Assembly: GCF_020166435.1 (NCBI RefSeq)
Contig: NZ_JAINZP010000015.1
Coordinates: 23,560-87,559 of the forward strand
DNA: 64,000 nucleotides
Direction of reading: 5' to 3'
DNA from: Pectobacterium versatile
Lineage (GTDB): Bacteria; Pseudomonadota; Gammaproteobacteria; Enterobacterales; Enterobacteriaceae
The translations under genes were made by a program, and so were the position numbers. The notes beneath the pieces are model-generated. The model made no database searches. It was not told where the DNA came from and worked only from the letters and a program-made list of their open reading frames with translations. Position 1 is the first letter of the stretch, and each line of letters starts with the position of its first letter. This document shows, one piece after another, positions 27,305 to 38,029 of this stretch.

Positions 27305-29323
27305 TTATCTCACCTGCTTGCGTAGCAGATAAACAAAGTAAGGCGCGCCAATAAACGTCGCGAGCAGCCCTGCCGGGATCTGCGCCGGAAAGAGGATCAT
27401 CCGGCCAAACCAGTCAGCAATCACCATCAGTGCCCCACCAATCAATGCCGAGCTGGCGATTTGCGGTAATACGCGGCTAAAGCCCAGCATCCGCGCCATA
27501 TGTGGTGCCATTAAGCCCACAAAGCTCATCGGCCCAACCATCAGGGTTGCCATCGCGGTCAGTACCGATGCCAGCAGCAACACCAGCAGACGAACCGGTG
27601 TGACAGCTACACCAAGCGATCTGGCCGTTGTCGTACCCAGTGGCAAAATACGCAGCCAGCGCTGACAGAGTGGGACGATCAACAGTAGCAGAACCGCAAT
27701 CACCGCCGTGCGTATCGCGTCAGTCGGTTCGACCGCATAGGTTGAGCCCGACAGCCAGGTCAGCACCGTTCCCATGCGCGGATCGCCACTGGCTAACAGC
27801 AGCGCTATGATGGTGGAAAACGCCATACTGAGCGCAATCCCCGCCAACAGCATACGCTGCGTGGAGAACCCACCACGACCGGCGATAATCACCATGACCA
27901 GCAGCGTTAACGCCGCGCCCGCGCTACCGGCCGGAAGCAGCCACACCAACGCATTGCCGGGAACGAAGAACAGTAAAACAATGACGCCAAACGAGGCACC
28001 AGAGCTAATCCCCAGCACTTCCGGGCTCCCCATCGGGTTGCCCGTCAGCTTTTGTATTAGCGTTCCCGCCACCGCCAGCATCACCCCGGCAGTTAGCGCC
28101 GCCAGCACCCGAGGCCAGCGCCATGAGAGCAACTGCGCTAACACATCACCACCGCCCCACTGCCAGCCTTCCGCATCTTTCCCCAACATCAGCGCCGCGA
28201 TCACCACCATTCCCAGCAGCGTGATGCCGAGTACCAGCCACGTTCCCCACAGGCGGCGTTCAACCGTCGGCGTGCTATTGCTGTCGACCAGAGCAGGCTG
28301 ACCACTATTACGCAGGCGCGGCAGCAGCCACAGTAGCAGCGGCGCACCAATCAGCGCCGTCGCGGCCCCCGTTGGGACGTCAAGCCACACGCGGCTCAGC
28401 CAGATAACGCCCTGATCGGCGACGCCGAGCAGCAACGCCCCGAGCAACGGTGCTAATAAAAGACGGTGAAGTAAACGCCGTGCGCCCAGCATTTTCGCCA
28501 GCAGCGGCGCAAACAGGCCGATAAAACCGATAATGCCTGCCGCATTCACCAACTGGGCACACAGGAAAATCCCAAGCCCAAGCGCGCTCAGACGTGCCAG
28601 CGACAGCCCAAGCCCCAGATTACGTGCAACGCCGTCATCCAGCCCCAGCAGGGTTAGCGGGCGAATCAACAATAGCGCCAGACAGAAACACACCAGAAGA
28701 CGCGGGAGAACAAACTGCACATTGCTCCAGTCCTGTTGGTTCAGCACGCCGCTGCTCCACAGGAACAAGCCCTGAAGCTGCTCATGATGGAAAAGCACCA
28801 GCAGCTGATTGACCGCGCTACAGTAGAAACTCAGCACCAATCCCGCCAGTATCAGCGTCACCGGCGATAACCGCTTGCCCCAGGCGACGCCAAACACCAG
28901 CGCGCCAACCACCAGCGCCCCGATCATCGCAGCAGCCTGTTGGATCCATACGCCACCGGGCAGCGCCCATAGCGTTACCACCGTGATGCCGAGCTGTGCG
29001 CCCGTGGCAATCCCCAGCGTTGATGGCTCAGCTAGCGGATTACGCAAGACCTGTTGGAACAGCACGCCACACAATCCCAGCCCCGCACCAATCAGCAGCG
29101 CCAGTACCATGCGCGGCAACAAACTGTAGTGAAACAGAAGCTGCTGCATATTGTTCAAGGCGGGCTGTGTCAGCCCCTGAAGCCACTGCGATACAGGCAA
29201 TTGCTGCTGCAAGTTGTAGCTGCCCATTCCCAGAATCACGAACAGCAGAAAACCGATTAAAACAACAGGCAGCACCAGCGGGTGCACAGCACGCTTGTGC
29301 GCGGCAGACAGAGAATTAGGCAT
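27305..29323 (-). CDS. fhuB: ferric hydroxamate ABC transporter permease FhuB
   Basis: A 672-residue double-length permease of the FecCD family. Both halves carry the repeated NPLAEPSTLGI / NPMGSPEVLGI and GFIGLFAPLLAK / SFVGLMAPHMAR segments, so about 20 membrane helices are expected. FhuB moves hydroxamate siderophores such as ferrichrome across the inner membrane with FhuC and FhuD. It overlaps the end of fhuD by 8 bp. It is the last gene of fhuCDB. Confidence 0.96.
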   Translation of the reverse strand: MPNSLSAAHKRAVHPLVLPVVLIGFLLFVILGMGSYNLQQQLPVSQWLQGLTQPALNNMQQLLFHYSLLPRMVLALLIGAGLGLCGVLFQQVLRNPLAEPSTLGIATGAQLGITVVTLWALPGGVWIQQAAAMIGALVVGALVFGVAWGKRLSPVTLILAGLVLSFYCSAVNQLLVLFHHEQLQGLFLWSSGVLNQQDWSNVQFVLPRLLVCFCLALLLIRPLTLLGLDDGVARNLGLGLSLARLSALGLGIFLCAQLVNAAGIIGFIGLFAPLLAKMLGARRLLHRLLLAPLLGALLLGVADQGVIWLSRVWLDVPTGAATALIGAPLLLWLLPRLRNSGQPALVDSNSTPTVERRLWGTWLVLGITLLGMVVIAALMLGKDAEGWQWGGGDVLAQLLSWRWPRVLAALTAGVMLAVAGTLIQKLTGNPMGSPEVLGISSGASFGVIVLLFFVPGNALVWLLPAGSAGAALTLLVMVIIAGRGGFSTQRMLLAGIALSMAFSTIIALLLASGDPRMGTVLTWLSGSTYAVEPTDAIRTAVIAVLLLLIVPLCQRWLRILPLGTTTARSLGVAVTPVRLLVLLLASVLTAMATLMVGPMSFVGLMAPHMARMLGFSRVLPQIASSALIGGALMVIADWFGRMILFPAQIPAGLLATFIGAPYFVYLLRKQVR

Positions 29324-30242
29324 GTGTTCTCGCCTCCAATGCCTGATTCAATACGCGACAGAAGCGCATCGCCGAGAGCGTTCCGCCGTACAGCCAGACG
29401 GCTGGCACACGTTGCAAACGCTGGTTACGCACAAACGGCATGGCCTGCCAGAGCGGATTATTATCAAGCTGAGCGCTGATGGCGCTATCACCATGTTCGA
29501 AACAGAGTACGTTGGCATCGCCGATCTCAGCCAGGCTCTCAATGCCGACAATCGTACTGCCCCAGAAGCTGGTTTCACCACGCCAGGCATTCTCTATTCC
29601 GATGTGATCCATCACTTCCTGAAAAAGGCTGTTCTTGCCGATCACCAACACATGGCGGCTGTCGACCAGCGTGATGAGCAACAGAGGCCGCTGGGTGTAA
29701 GGCTGGAGTGTGATTTTTTCCTGCTGGAGATACTGCGCCAGCTCCGTCAGGTGCCGTTCTCCGGCCGCTTTCATATTTAGCGCATCGGCCAGTTTCATGA
29801 CCGAGGCCTGTGCCGACGTCAGCGGTTTTCCCTGTTCGTTGCTGAAGCCAAAGCCCAGCAGCGGAGAAATACGGGACATTTTCGCGACCGAAGGGCCGTA
29901 GCCTTCAGAGTAAAGAATCAGGGACGGGCGAATCTGCGTGAGCAATTCCAGATTGGGCTCGGTACGCAGCCCCACATCAATCACCGATTCAGGCAGCGCT
30001 GGCTCTTTCACCCACAGGTTATAGTTATGTTTATCGGCAATCGCGAAGGGCGTGATGCCCAACACCAGAAGCAGTTCAACAGGCAACCACTCCAGCGCCA
30101 CAATGCGGTTTACATCGGGAAATGTGGCAGTGGCTCCCTTGCTCGCCGCTGAATAAACCAGCGGGGACAATAGCAGCGCCGTCAGCAAACGACGGCGTAG
30201 CGGATCGGGGGAGGATGGAGAAGAAAAAAGTTCAGGCATCAT
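29316..30242 (-). CDS. fhuD: ferric hydroxamate-binding periplasmic protein FhuD
   Basis: A periplasmic receptor of 308 residues from ATG 30242 (the next codon is also ATG); longer frames run into fhuC. An N-terminal RRRLLTALLLSPLVYSAA signal with twin arginines resembles the E. coli FhuD export signal. RIVALEWLPVELLLVLGI and VIDVGLRTEPNLELL match FhuD closely. It starts 16 bp after fhuC ends and overlaps fhuB by 8 bp. Confidence 0.95.
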   Translation of the reverse strand: MMPELFSSPSSPDPLRRRLLTALLLSPLVYSAASKGATATFPDVNRIVALEWLPVELLLVLGITPFAIADKHNYNLWVKEPALPESVIDVGLRTEPNLELLTQIRPSLILYSEGYGPSVAKMSRISPLLGFGFSNEQGKPLTSAQASVMKLADALNMKAAGERHLTELAQYLQQEKITLQPYTQRPLLLITLVDSRHVLVIGKNSLFQEVMDHIGIENAWRGETSFWGSTIVGIESLAEIGDANVLCFEHGDSAISAQLDNNPLWQAMPFVRNQRLQRVPAVWLYGGTLSAMRFCRVLNQALEARTHA

Positions 30243-30258
30243 GAGCAGGAAAACCGAG

Positions 30259-31056
30259 TTAACAAACGAAGCTGACCGGCGCGCCACCCGCCGGATGAGG
30301 CAAAATACCCATGGGAATGCCGTAGATATTTTCCAGCACGTCCCCTTGCATGAGCGCGACAGGCTCACCCTGCGCAATCATTTTGCCGCCGCGCAACGCT
30401 ACCAGATGATCGCAGTAGCGCGCAGCCATGTTGATATCATGCAACACAGCAATGACGGTGATGCCGCGCTCGCGGCTCATGCGCTGAATCAGCGCCAGCA
30501 CCTCAACCTGATGCGCAATATCCAGTGCGGAGGTCGGTTCATCCAGCAGCAGGCAGCGGCTATCCTGTGCCACCGTCATCGCCAGCCAGGCTCGCTGCCG
30601 TTCACCGCCAGACAGGCTATCCACCAGACGGTTAGCAAACGGCTTTAATCCCACCAGCGTGATGGCTTCTTCGACCTTTTCCCGATCGGCGCTGCCGAAA
30701 CGGCCTAATGCGCCGTGCCACGGGTAGCGCCCCACAGCAACCAGCTCACGCACGGTCATCCCTTCGGCAGCAGGAAGCTGCTGCGGTAAATAGGCAACCT
30801 GACGGGCGAACAATTTGCTGTCCCAGCTTCCGGTCGCCTGTTCACCCAGCAATGCGGTTCCGCTGCTGGCGGACTGATGGCGACCCAGAATTTTCAGCAA
30901 TGTCGATTTGCCTGAGCCGTTGTGCCCGATCAGCCCACACACTTTCCCCACGGGAAAGGTGATAGATAACGGATGTAGCAGCGTGCGTCCGGCGACGGAA
31001 AAGCTGACGTCGTCCAGTCTGAAGGTAGTGTCAGGCAGTACAGTTTGATTTTGCAT
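30259..31056 (-). CDS. fhuC: ferric hydroxamate ABC transporter ATPase FhuC
   Basis: A 265-residue ABC ATPase with Walker A GHNGSGKST near residues 43-51, signature LSGGERQR and Walker B LLLDEP. It energises FhuB. First gene of the operon. In E. coli fhuA precedes it; here the 264 bp up to mrcB contain no receptor gene but do hold a Fur-like box. Confidence 0.96.
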   Translation of the reverse strand: MQNQTVLPDTTFRLDDVSFSVAGRTLLHPLSITFPVGKVCGLIGHNGSGKSTLLKILGRHQSASSGTALLGEQATGSWDSKLFARQVAYLPQQLPAAEGMTVRELVAVGRYPWHGALGRFGSADREKVEEAITLVGLKPFANRLVDSLSGGERQRAWLAMTVAQDSRCLLLDEPTSALDIAHQVEVLALIQRMSRERGITVIAVLHDINMAARYCDHLVALRGGKMIAQGEPVALMQGDVLENIYGIPMGILPHPAGGAPVSFVC

Positions 31057-31139
31057 AGCGCTTTTGGTTTTTTAATGTCACCGAAGGAAAGGGGTGAGCA
31101 GAATTCACTATTTCCGTAACCGTCGATCTAAAAGAGAAC

Positions 31140-31157
31140 GATAACGATTACGATAAA
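31140..31157 (-). promoter_or_regulatory. candidate Fur box upstream of fhuC
   Basis: GATAAC-GATTAC-GATAAA, three hexamers in a row of the GATAAT type recognised by Fur, 84 bp upstream of the fhuC start. The other bases from 31057 to 31280 show no gene or receptor remnant. Confidence 0.65.
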
Positions 31158-31280
31158 GGCAGAATGATAGGCGCAACGGAATGCCAATCGCAAGACTTTT
31201 ACCTGTCAGCGTTAGAGTGCTCCGGCAGGAAAAGTGGTATCAGGCAGGACGTGACCTTTCTCGAAAAAACGACAGCAGCA

Positions 31281-31307
31281 AAAAAATACCCCCGGATTAA
31301 CCGGGGG
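31281..31307 (-). terminator. terminator of mrcB
   Basis: Minus strand CCCCCGG-N5-CCGGGGG followed by T-rich TATTTTTT, 13 bp after the mrcB stop. Confidence 0.92.
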
Positions 31308-31320
31308 CAGTGAGAGGAAT

Positions 31321-33801
31321 TTATTGACCAAACATTTCTTTGATCCAGTCAGCGACGCCTTCTCCGTTTTGCTGGTCCTGCTGCGCTGAAGGCTGCGGCT
31401 GGCTAGCCTGACACAACGCCTGCGGATTATCCGTCCAGACCGGCAATACGCGTCCGGCGCTGCTGCCGTTGCAGATAAAGTTACCGCTGGCATCCACCGT
31501 CATGGTCGTAATGCCTTCCGGCGGCGTCAGCATCAACGGCAGCGGCGTTTGGTTCTCCAGGTAGCGACGATAAATCGTCAGCGCACCGTTCGCCCCAGTC
31601 AGCTTGGCCGGGCCGTTGTTATCTCGCCCTACCCAGCTAATCGCCACTTCTTTACCGTCGATTCCAGCAAACCAGCTGTCACGCAGGTCGTTAGTCGTAC
31701 CGGTTTTCGCTGCCAGATGATAATTCGGGAATTTCACCGCCAGCGAACGCGACGTACCGCGTTCAACAACCTGCTGCATGCCATACAGCGTCAGATAGGC
31801 AGCCTGCGCCGGAACCGCGCGTTCCGCCTGCGGGAAGCTCTGATACAGCACCGTGCCATCCTCAGCAATCACCGAACGCAGTGAGGAAAGCGGCGCGCGA
31901 TTGCCGCCGCTGGCGATCGTCTGATACTCCTGCGCCACTTCCATCGGCGTCAGACTGATCGCTCCCAGTAGCATCGCTGGTACAGGTTGAATCACATTGT
32001 CAGGGATCCCTAAACGCTTCAACGTTGCCGTGATCTGATCCAGCCCCACGGCCATCCCCAGATTGACGGTCGGCACGTTCAGCGAGCTCGCCAGCGCATC
32101 GACGAGCATAACGCTGCCGCGGAATTCACGATCGTAGTTCTTCGGCTGCCACACCTGCCCGTTAGACTGTTTTATCGACAGCGGCTCATCCGCCAACAGA
32201 GTATTTAGACGATAAGTATCCGGCTGGCTCAGCGCCGTCAGGTAGGTTGACGGCTTCGCCAACGACCCGATCGGACGACGCGCCTGTAGCGCACGGTTAA
32301 ACCCGGCGTACTGCGTTTGAGCACCGCCAACCATCGCGCGAACTTCACCGCTGAAGCGATCGACAATCACCATCGCCGCTTCCAGATCGTTGACGTTACG
32401 CCCAGCACGCAGTGCCGGAACCCCGACTTCCACCGCTTTTTCCGCCGCATCCTGCGAAACTGGATCGAGCGTGGTAAAGATCTTCACGCCGGAGAGATCG
32501 TTAACCTTGTCGCCAAGCCGCTGTTGCAGTTCCTGACGAACCAGTTGCATAAACGCGGGCTGAGGACTGATTACGCCGCCTTTCGGCTGTACGCCCAATG
32601 GACGCGCACTCAGCATATTGTACAGGTCGGCATCAATAACCTGTTGATTTTGCAATAGACGCAGCACCAGATTACGTCGCTCTAACGTAATCTGCGGATT
32701 ACGCCACGGGTTATACAGCGACGCCCCTTTCACCATGCCCACCAGCAGCGCCTGCTGATCGAGGCTCAGTTCATTCACCGGACGACCAAAGTAATACAGG
32801 CTGGCGAGCGGGAAACCGCGGATCTGATCGTTACCGCTCTGACCGAGATACACTTCGTTCAGATACAGTTCAAGGATACGATCCTTGCTGTAGCGATAAT
32901 CCATGATCAGCGCCATATAGGCTTCGTTAGCTTTACGCCACAGCGAACGCTCGTTGGTCAGGAACAAGTTCTTAACCAGCTGCTGCGTCAGCGTACTGCC
33001 GCCCTGTACCGCGCGCCCCGCAGTGATGTTCGCTAAGAACGCACGGCCAATGGAGTACAGGCTGATACCATCGTGTTCATAAAAATGGCGGTCTTCGGTC
33101 GCGACCAGAGTATCAACCAGCAGATCGGGGAAACCGGCACGCGGCACGAACAAACGCTGTTCGCCATTCGGCGACTGCATCATGGTGATCAGTTTCGGAT
33201 CGAGACGGAAAAAGCCGAAGTTACGCTGGTTGTCCAGATTCTGGATCTGTGACAGACGATCGTTGGCAAACGTCAGGCGCGCCTGAATCTGCCCTTCTTT
33301 TCCATCAGGGAAATCAAATGGACGGCGCAGCATATCGATGTTGTTGCCACGCACGCTGAATTCACCCGGACGGGTAATGCGGCTCACCTGACGGTATTGC
33401 ATGCCTTCCAGCAGACTGATCATCTCTTTCTGGCTATAGGCCATGCCCGGCTCAAGGTTAACCATGCGGCCATAGACGGCGGCCGGCAACTGCCAGACTT
33501 TACCTTCAATACGGCTACGGATCTGGCTGTCGAGGTACACACCATAGATCGCCATCGCCACAGCAAAGATCAGGAACAGCTTGATCGCCAGCCCCAGCCA
33601 GCGCCGTCTTCTCTGCGATTTACGCGTCATGGTGTCATCGCCGTCGTAATCATCATCGTCGTCATAGTCGTCCTGATAATCGTCATAGTCTTCATCATCA
33701 TAGTCGTCATCCCTGCGACGTCGTATGGCCTGCTTGCGTTCAGGCTTACGTTTTGGCGCTCTCCCTTTGCGCCCGATAGGTTCGCGGTCATCCCGAGACA
33801 T
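31321..33801 (-). CDS. mrcB: bifunctional penicillin-binding protein 1b
   Basis: An 826-residue class A PBP that polymerises and cross-links peptidoglycan. After a short basic/acidic cytoplasmic part and one membrane helix (about residues 70-95) come the UB2H region, the glycosyltransferase domain ([10 protein letters not shown] with the catalytic Glu) and the transpeptidase with SLAK, SLN and KTGT motifs. Start [13 protein letters not shown] matches E. coli. The cytoplasmic part has a long Asp/Tyr run (about residues 31-56). Between fhuC and hrpB. Confidence 0.97.
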   Translation of the reverse strand: MSRDDREPIGRKGRAPKRKPERKQAIRRRRDDDYDDEDYDDYQDDYDDDDDYDGDDTMTRKSQRRRRWLGLAIKLFLIFAVAMAIYGVYLDSQIRSRIEGKVWQLPAAVYGRMVNLEPGMAYSQKEMISLLEGMQYRQVSRITRPGEFSVRGNNIDMLRRPFDFPDGKEGQIQARLTFANDRLSQIQNLDNQRNFGFFRLDPKLITMMQSPNGEQRLFVPRAGFPDLLVDTLVATEDRHFYEHDGISLYSIGRAFLANITAGRAVQGGSTLTQQLVKNLFLTNERSLWRKANEAYMALIMDYRYSKDRILELYLNEVYLGQSGNDQIRGFPLASLYYFGRPVNELSLDQQALLVGMVKGASLYNPWRNPQITLERRNLVLRLLQNQQVIDADLYNMLSARPLGVQPKGGVISPQPAFMQLVRQELQQRLGDKVNDLSGVKIFTTLDPVSQDAAEKAVEVGVPALRAGRNVNDLEAAMVIVDRFSGEVRAMVGGAQTQYAGFNRALQARRPIGSLAKPSTYLTALSQPDTYRLNTLLADEPLSIKQSNGQVWQPKNYDREFRGSVMLVDALASSLNVPTVNLGMAVGLDQITATLKRLGIPDNVIQPVPAMLLGAISLTPMEVAQEYQTIASGGNRAPLSSLRSVIAEDGTVLYQSFPQAERAVPAQAAYLTLYGMQQVVERGTSRSLAVKFPNYHLAAKTGTTNDLRDSWFAGIDGKEVAISWVGRDNNGPAKLTGANGALTIYRRYLENQTPLPLMLTPPEGITTMTVDASGNFICNGSSAGRVLPVWTDNPQALCQASQPQPSAQQDQQNGEGVADWIKEMFGQ

Positions 33802-33903
33802 TACAATAACTTCTCCATCAGGTTGTTCACGGCTATCTGCTCTGCGCTCAAGCCGCCTACTCTGTTTCCAGCCCCTTTTTTGGGAAAGCGGAAACGTCTG
33901 AAA

Positions 33904-36372
33904 TTAGTGATTCTGATATTTCTTGGTACGTCTCGTCGGAGCCGTATTTGCCGGATCATCCGGCCAGACATGCTTGGGGTAACGTCCCTTCATCTCTTTT
34001 TGCACGTCACGGTAGGTGCCTTGCCAGAATGCCGCTAAATCTCGCGTAATCTGTAGTGGACGCTGTGCGGGTGACAAAAGTTCCAATACCAACGCCACAC
34101 GCCCTTCCGCCAGCAGCGGGCTCTGCTGCTCACCGAACATTTCTTGCATCCGCACCGACAGCACCGGTGGCTTATCATCATAATAGGCGATAGGCAAGCG
34201 ACTGCCGCCGGGGGCCGTATAGTGCGTGGGCAATGCGCTATCTAGCCGCTGTCGCAGCGACCAGTCCAACAGTCGCAACAGCGCATCACTCAAATGGATC
34301 TGGTGCAGCGCACGTAAATCACGCACGCCAGCAAGTGACGGCAGTAACCAGACTTCCAGCGTTGCCAGCAGCGTTTCCTCGTCCACTCGCGGCCAGTCAA
34401 CTTCCGGCAACCACTGGTGCGCGCACTGTAGCCGGGCGCGTAGCTGCAACGCCGCAGCATCCCAGTTTAATACATCAATCCCCTGTTCCCGAATCCAGGA
34501 TAACATCGCCTGCTGTAGTGCCTCATCGGATGGCTTATTTAGCGGGCGCGTTCGCAGAGTCAGACAACCTATCTGGTCGCGCTGGCTGGCGCGCAGAGTA
34601 CCCTTTTCTTCGTCCCAGTGCACCACGTTACGTTCATTTATTAATCCGGGTAGCCGCCGTTCCAGCCGTTCAATATCCAGCGGCAACGCCAGCAGGATCC
34701 GTGCCTCTGCGCTTTGCTTGTTTTGCACTAATCGATCGTTCTGTAGCAACGCCGGGGTCAGCAGCCACTCCGTACCTGACAGTGCTTCATCGGCCGACAT
34801 CATCGCGCCGCTGCCGTTAGCAAGCTGGTAGCGGCCATCCTGACTACGCCGCCGAGCGATGCGGTCGGGGAAAGCCTGTGCCAACAGCCAGTCGGCTTCG
34901 CCGCCGTTAATGCGTCCCGAGGTCGTCGATAAACGACGCGTCAGCTGCTTTGCCCGCCGCAACCAGTGTGGCAATGGGCGATGCAGCCAATCAGCCAGAT
35001 TAATCGACCCGCTACGCGGCGGCTCTTCGAGTATCGCCGCCAAACACCCAGCGGTGGCTAATGCATCTGAACCTTGCTGTGACGCGGCATACAGCATCGT
35101 CGCCAGTCGGGCATCGCAGCCTAACGCGGCTATTTTCCGACCCTCGGCAGTCAGCCGATCTTGTTTATCGGTAATACCAAGCTGGCGCAGCAGTTGACGT
35201 GCAGCATAAAGCGCAGGAGCTGGCGGGGTATCCAGCCAGGTTAACTGCGTCACATCAGTGCAGCCCCACTGTAATAAATCCAGCCAGATGCTGCTTAAAT
35301 CGCTATTCAGTATCTCGGCTTCACTCTGCACCGCCGCGCGTTCTGCCTGTTCGCGAGGGCATAAATGCCAGCATATACCGGGACTTAAACGTCCTGCACG
35401 TCCGGCGCGTTGCACCATCGACGCCTGACTGATTCGCTGCGTCATCAGTCGGGTGACACCGCTTTTCACATCAAAGCTGGCTACACGCTCAAGGCCGCTA
35501 TCCATCACCAGCCGGATGCCTTCAATCGTCAGGCTGGTTTCGGCAATATTGGTGGCTAACACCACCTTACGACGACCCGGTTCCGTGGGCAGAATCGCCT
35601 TTTGCTGCTCCGCCAGCGTCAATGCACCATATAAAGGACAAAGATCTGTCTCGCTCGACACGCTATTTTCCAGCAGTGCCTGCACACGGCGAATCTCCGC
35701 GACGCCGGGCAAAAACAGCAGCAGCGAACCGGCTTCTTCACTGAGCAAACGCCGCACCTGTCGCGCAACGCCTTCTTCCAAACGCTCCTGACTGTTCAAC
35801 GGGGCATAACACCGCTCTACCGGATAGCTGCGGCCTTCGGAAATCACGCAGACGGCTTCCGGCAACAGCGCCGCCAGCCGTGCATTGTCGAGCGTCGCGG
35901 ACATAATCAGCAGCTTTAAGTCTTCACGCAGCCCTTGTTGCACATCGAGCAACAGCGCCAATGCTAAATCGGCCTGCACGCTGCGCTCGTGAAATTCATC
36001 AAGGATGATTAGCGCCACGCCTTGCAGTTCCGCATCCTGTTGCAGCAAACGAGTCAGCATGCCTTCGGTGACGACTTCCAGCCTCGTTGCGTCACTCACG
36101 CAGCTTTCCGACCGCATGCGATAGCCTATGGTTTTCCCCGGTTCTTCACCTAGCTGCTGCGCCAGCCTCCAAGCCACGCTCTTTGCCGCCAGACGGCGTG
36201 GCTCCAGCATGATAATGCGCCCGTTCACATTGCCCTGTTGTAGCAACTGCAACGGAAGCCAGGTCGATTTCCCTGCCCCCGTTGGCGCATTAAGCAGCAC
36301 CTGGGGCGCGGTATGTAGCGCCGTTATCACATCATCCAGCACGGCGCTGACGGGCGGTAAAATCACAGACAT
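33904..36372 (-). CDS. hrpB: ATP-dependent helicase HrpB
   Basis: An 822-residue DEAH/RHA-type helicase. Walker A NAPTGAGKST is near residue 30, DEFH (the HrpB form of DEAH) near 125, SATLDN and QRAGRAGR follow, and the HrpB-specific C-terminal region is present. The cell function is poorly defined (mRNA processing has been proposed for the family). It sits upstream of mrcB on the same strand and diverges from thpR, as in E. coli. Confidence 0.95.
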   Translation of the reverse strand: MSVILPPVSAVLDDVITALHTAPQVLLNAPTGAGKSTWLPLQLLQQGNVNGRIIMLEPRRLAAKSVAWRLAQQLGEEPGKTIGYRMRSESCVSDATRLEVVTEGMLTRLLQQDAELQGVALIILDEFHERSVQADLALALLLDVQQGLREDLKLLIMSATLDNARLAALLPEAVCVISEGRSYPVERCYAPLNSQERLEEGVARQVRRLLSEEAGSLLLFLPGVAEIRRVQALLENSVSSETDLCPLYGALTLAEQQKAILPTEPGRRKVVLATNIAETSLTIEGIRLVMDSGLERVASFDVKSGVTRLMTQRISQASMVQRAGRAGRLSPGICWHLCPREQAERAAVQSEAEILNSDLSSIWLDLLQWGCTDVTQLTWLDTPPAPALYAARQLLRQLGITDKQDRLTAEGRKIAALGCDARLATMLYAASQQGSDALATAGCLAAILEEPPRSGSINLADWLHRPLPHWLRRAKQLTRRLSTTSGRINGGEADWLLAQAFPDRIARRRSQDGRYQLANGSGAMMSADEALSGTEWLLTPALLQNDRLVQNKQSAEARILLALPLDIERLERRLPGLINERNVVHWDEEKGTLRASQRDQIGCLTLRTRPLNKPSDEALQQAMLSWIREQGIDVLNWDAAALQLRARLQCAHQWLPEVDWPRVDEETLLATLEVWLLPSLAGVRDLRALHQIHLSDALLRLLDWSLRQRLDSALPTHYTAPGGSRLPIAYYDDKPPVLSVRMQEMFGEQQSPLLAEGRVALVLELLSPAQRPLQITRDLAAFWQGTYRDVQKEMKGRYPKHVWPDDPANTAPTRRTKKYQNH

Positions 36373-36458
36373 CTCCGTATAAGGTTAACTTTCAGCGGCG
36401 AGCATTGTAGCATCTGGATGAATGCAGCATCTGATGGAATCAGAACAGAGAGATCGCC

Positions 36459-36989
36459 ATGTCAGCCACCCGCCGCCTGTTTTTTGCCTTATCACTGCCA
36501 GAAGCCACACAGCAAGAGATTATCCGCTGGCGTGCCGAACACTTCCCTCTGGAAGCGGGTCGTCCGGTCGCCTCCGCGAATCTTCATCTAACGCTGGCAT
36601 TTTTGGGCGATGTCAGCGAGCAAAAAGCGCAGGTCTTGCAGACATTGGCGGGCCGCATCCATCAGCCCGCCTTTTCCCTTACGCTGAATGACGCTGGACA
36701 CTGGCCGCGTCCCGGCGTGGTCTGGCTGGGCTGCCATCGTGCACCGCGTGGGCTGTTACAGTTGGCGGAACTGCTGCGTTCTCAGGCCGCGCGCAACGGC
36801 TGCTATCAAACGGCCTTGCCGTTTCACCCACACATTACGCTATTACGTGGCGCGACCCGCCCCGTTGCGATTCCCCCCGCCACCTTTAGCTGGCAGACCG
36901 ACATGACGCACTTTTCTCTTTATCAGTCACTTTTCAACAATGGCAAAACTCGCTATCAACAGCTGGAAAGCTGGTCATTTATTAAATAA
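36459..36989 (+). CDS. thpR: RNA 2',3'-cyclic phosphodiesterase ThpR (LigT)
   Basis: A 176-residue 2H phosphoesterase. The two catalytic HxTx motifs are HLTL (43-46) and HITL (125-128). It opens 2',3'-cyclic phosphates and can ligate tRNA halves in vitro (family knowledge). It is followed by sfsA after 34 bp on the same strand. Confidence 0.93.
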   Translation: MSATRRLFFALSLPEATQQEIIRWRAEHFPLEAGRPVASANLHLTLAFLGDVSEQKAQVLQTLAGRIHQPAFSLTLNDAGHWPRPGVVWLGCHRAPRGLLQLAELLRSQAARNGCYQTALPFHPHITLLRGATRPVAIPPATFSWQTDMTHFSLYQSLFNNGKTRYQQLESWSFIK

Positions 36990-37023
36990 GTAGTCGAGTG
37001 GATAAACAAAAAACAGGATACGC

Positions 37024-37728
37024 ATGGACTATACCCCACGTTTACAACCCGCCCAGTTGATTAAGCGCTACAAACGCTTTTTGGCCGATGTCGTGACGCC
37101 CGAAGGCGAGACGCTCACGCTGCATTGTGCCAATACCGGCGCGATGACGGGCTGTGCTACGCCCGGCGATACCGTCTGGTACTCAACGTCCGATAACTCC
37201 AAACGGAAGTACCCGCAGAGCTGGGAACTGACTGAAACGCAACAGAATCACTGGATTTGTGTCAATACTCTGCGTGCCAACACATTATTGTACGAAGCCT
37301 TATTGGAAAATCGCATAGAAGAGCTGGCAGGCTATTCAGACGTAAAAACGGAAGTAAAATACGGTACGGAAAACAGCCGAGTCGACCTGCTTTTACAGGC
37401 GCCAGACAAAATTGACTGCTATATTGAAGTGAAATCCATCACATTGTTGCAACATGAATGTGGTTACTTTCCCGATGCGGTTACGCTCAGAGGGCAAAAG
37501 CATCTGCGTGAGCTGCAACAGATGGTTTCCAATGGAAAACGCGCCGTCCTCTTTTTCGCCGTCCTCCATTCAGGAATCCAGCAGGTTTCTCCCGCTCGGC
37601 ATATTGATTCACGCTATGCGGAATTATTTATCGAAGCACAGCTGGCAGGGGTTGAAATTTTATGTTTCGGCTCCACGTTATGCCCTGACGGTATTAAATT
37701 GACGCATAGGCTACCGTTGCAGGGATAA
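37024..37728 (+). CDS. sfsA: DNA-binding sugar fermentation stimulation protein SfsA
   Basis: A 234-residue SfsA family protein. Family segments are seen: YKRFLADV near the start, [17 protein letters not shown] and YIEVKSITL with a nuclease-like D-x-E-x-K arrangement, and HLRELQ. Reported to affect maltose genes in E. coli; biochemical role uncertain. Co-directional with thpR and dksA. Confidence 0.94.
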   Translation: MDYTPRLQPAQLIKRYKRFLADVVTPEGETLTLHCANTGAMTGCATPGDTVWYSTSDNSKRKYPQSWELTETQQNHWICVNTLRANTLLYEALLENRIEELAGYSDVKTEVKYGTENSRVDLLLQAPDKIDCYIEVKSITLLQHECGYFPDAVTLRGQKHLRELQQMVSNGKRAVLFFAVLHSGIQQVSPARHIDSRYAELFIEAQLAGVEILCFGSTLCPDGIKLTHRLPLQG

Positions 37729-38029
37729 AGCAGAAGCGTCTCATAACATGCCAACTCAAAGATGAAAGGAATAATTTATTCCTCTGGGGTTATTAAGGCA
37801 CTGTTTAGCATTTAATGTTTATGCTTGTGTAAGCAGGTTGTTCCTGACACTTTATCAGGCCGATGTCAGGAAGCATTGCCAACCCAATCTCCATCTGTTA
37901 TTTATAGCGGCCTGTTTTTCCCCCCCTTTGGGGTCCGATATACCCAGATAGCTGAAGTTCTGGTCAACATACCGCAATTTCAGTGCATAAAAGGGTATTA
38001 TGCGTGTCGTGTTATGTAGGAGAAGCAAC
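37729..38029. other. gene-free region upstream of dksA
   Basis: 301 bp without a credible gene. It holds an inverted repeat CCTGAC ... GTCAGG (about 37843-37869), a C-run followed by TTTGGGG near 37920-37934 and a TATTAT sequence near 37996 that could be a -10 of a dksA promoter. No terminator for sfsA is obvious. Confidence 0.45.

Noticed and set aside
29295..29780. 161-codon plus-strand frame within fhuB/fhuD
   Set aside because: Antisense to two well-conserved genes; sequence has no protein-like features of its own.
33397..34038. 213-codon plus-strand frame rich in Val/Ile
   Set aside because: The Val/Ile run is the Asp/Tyr repeat of mrcB read on the other strand.
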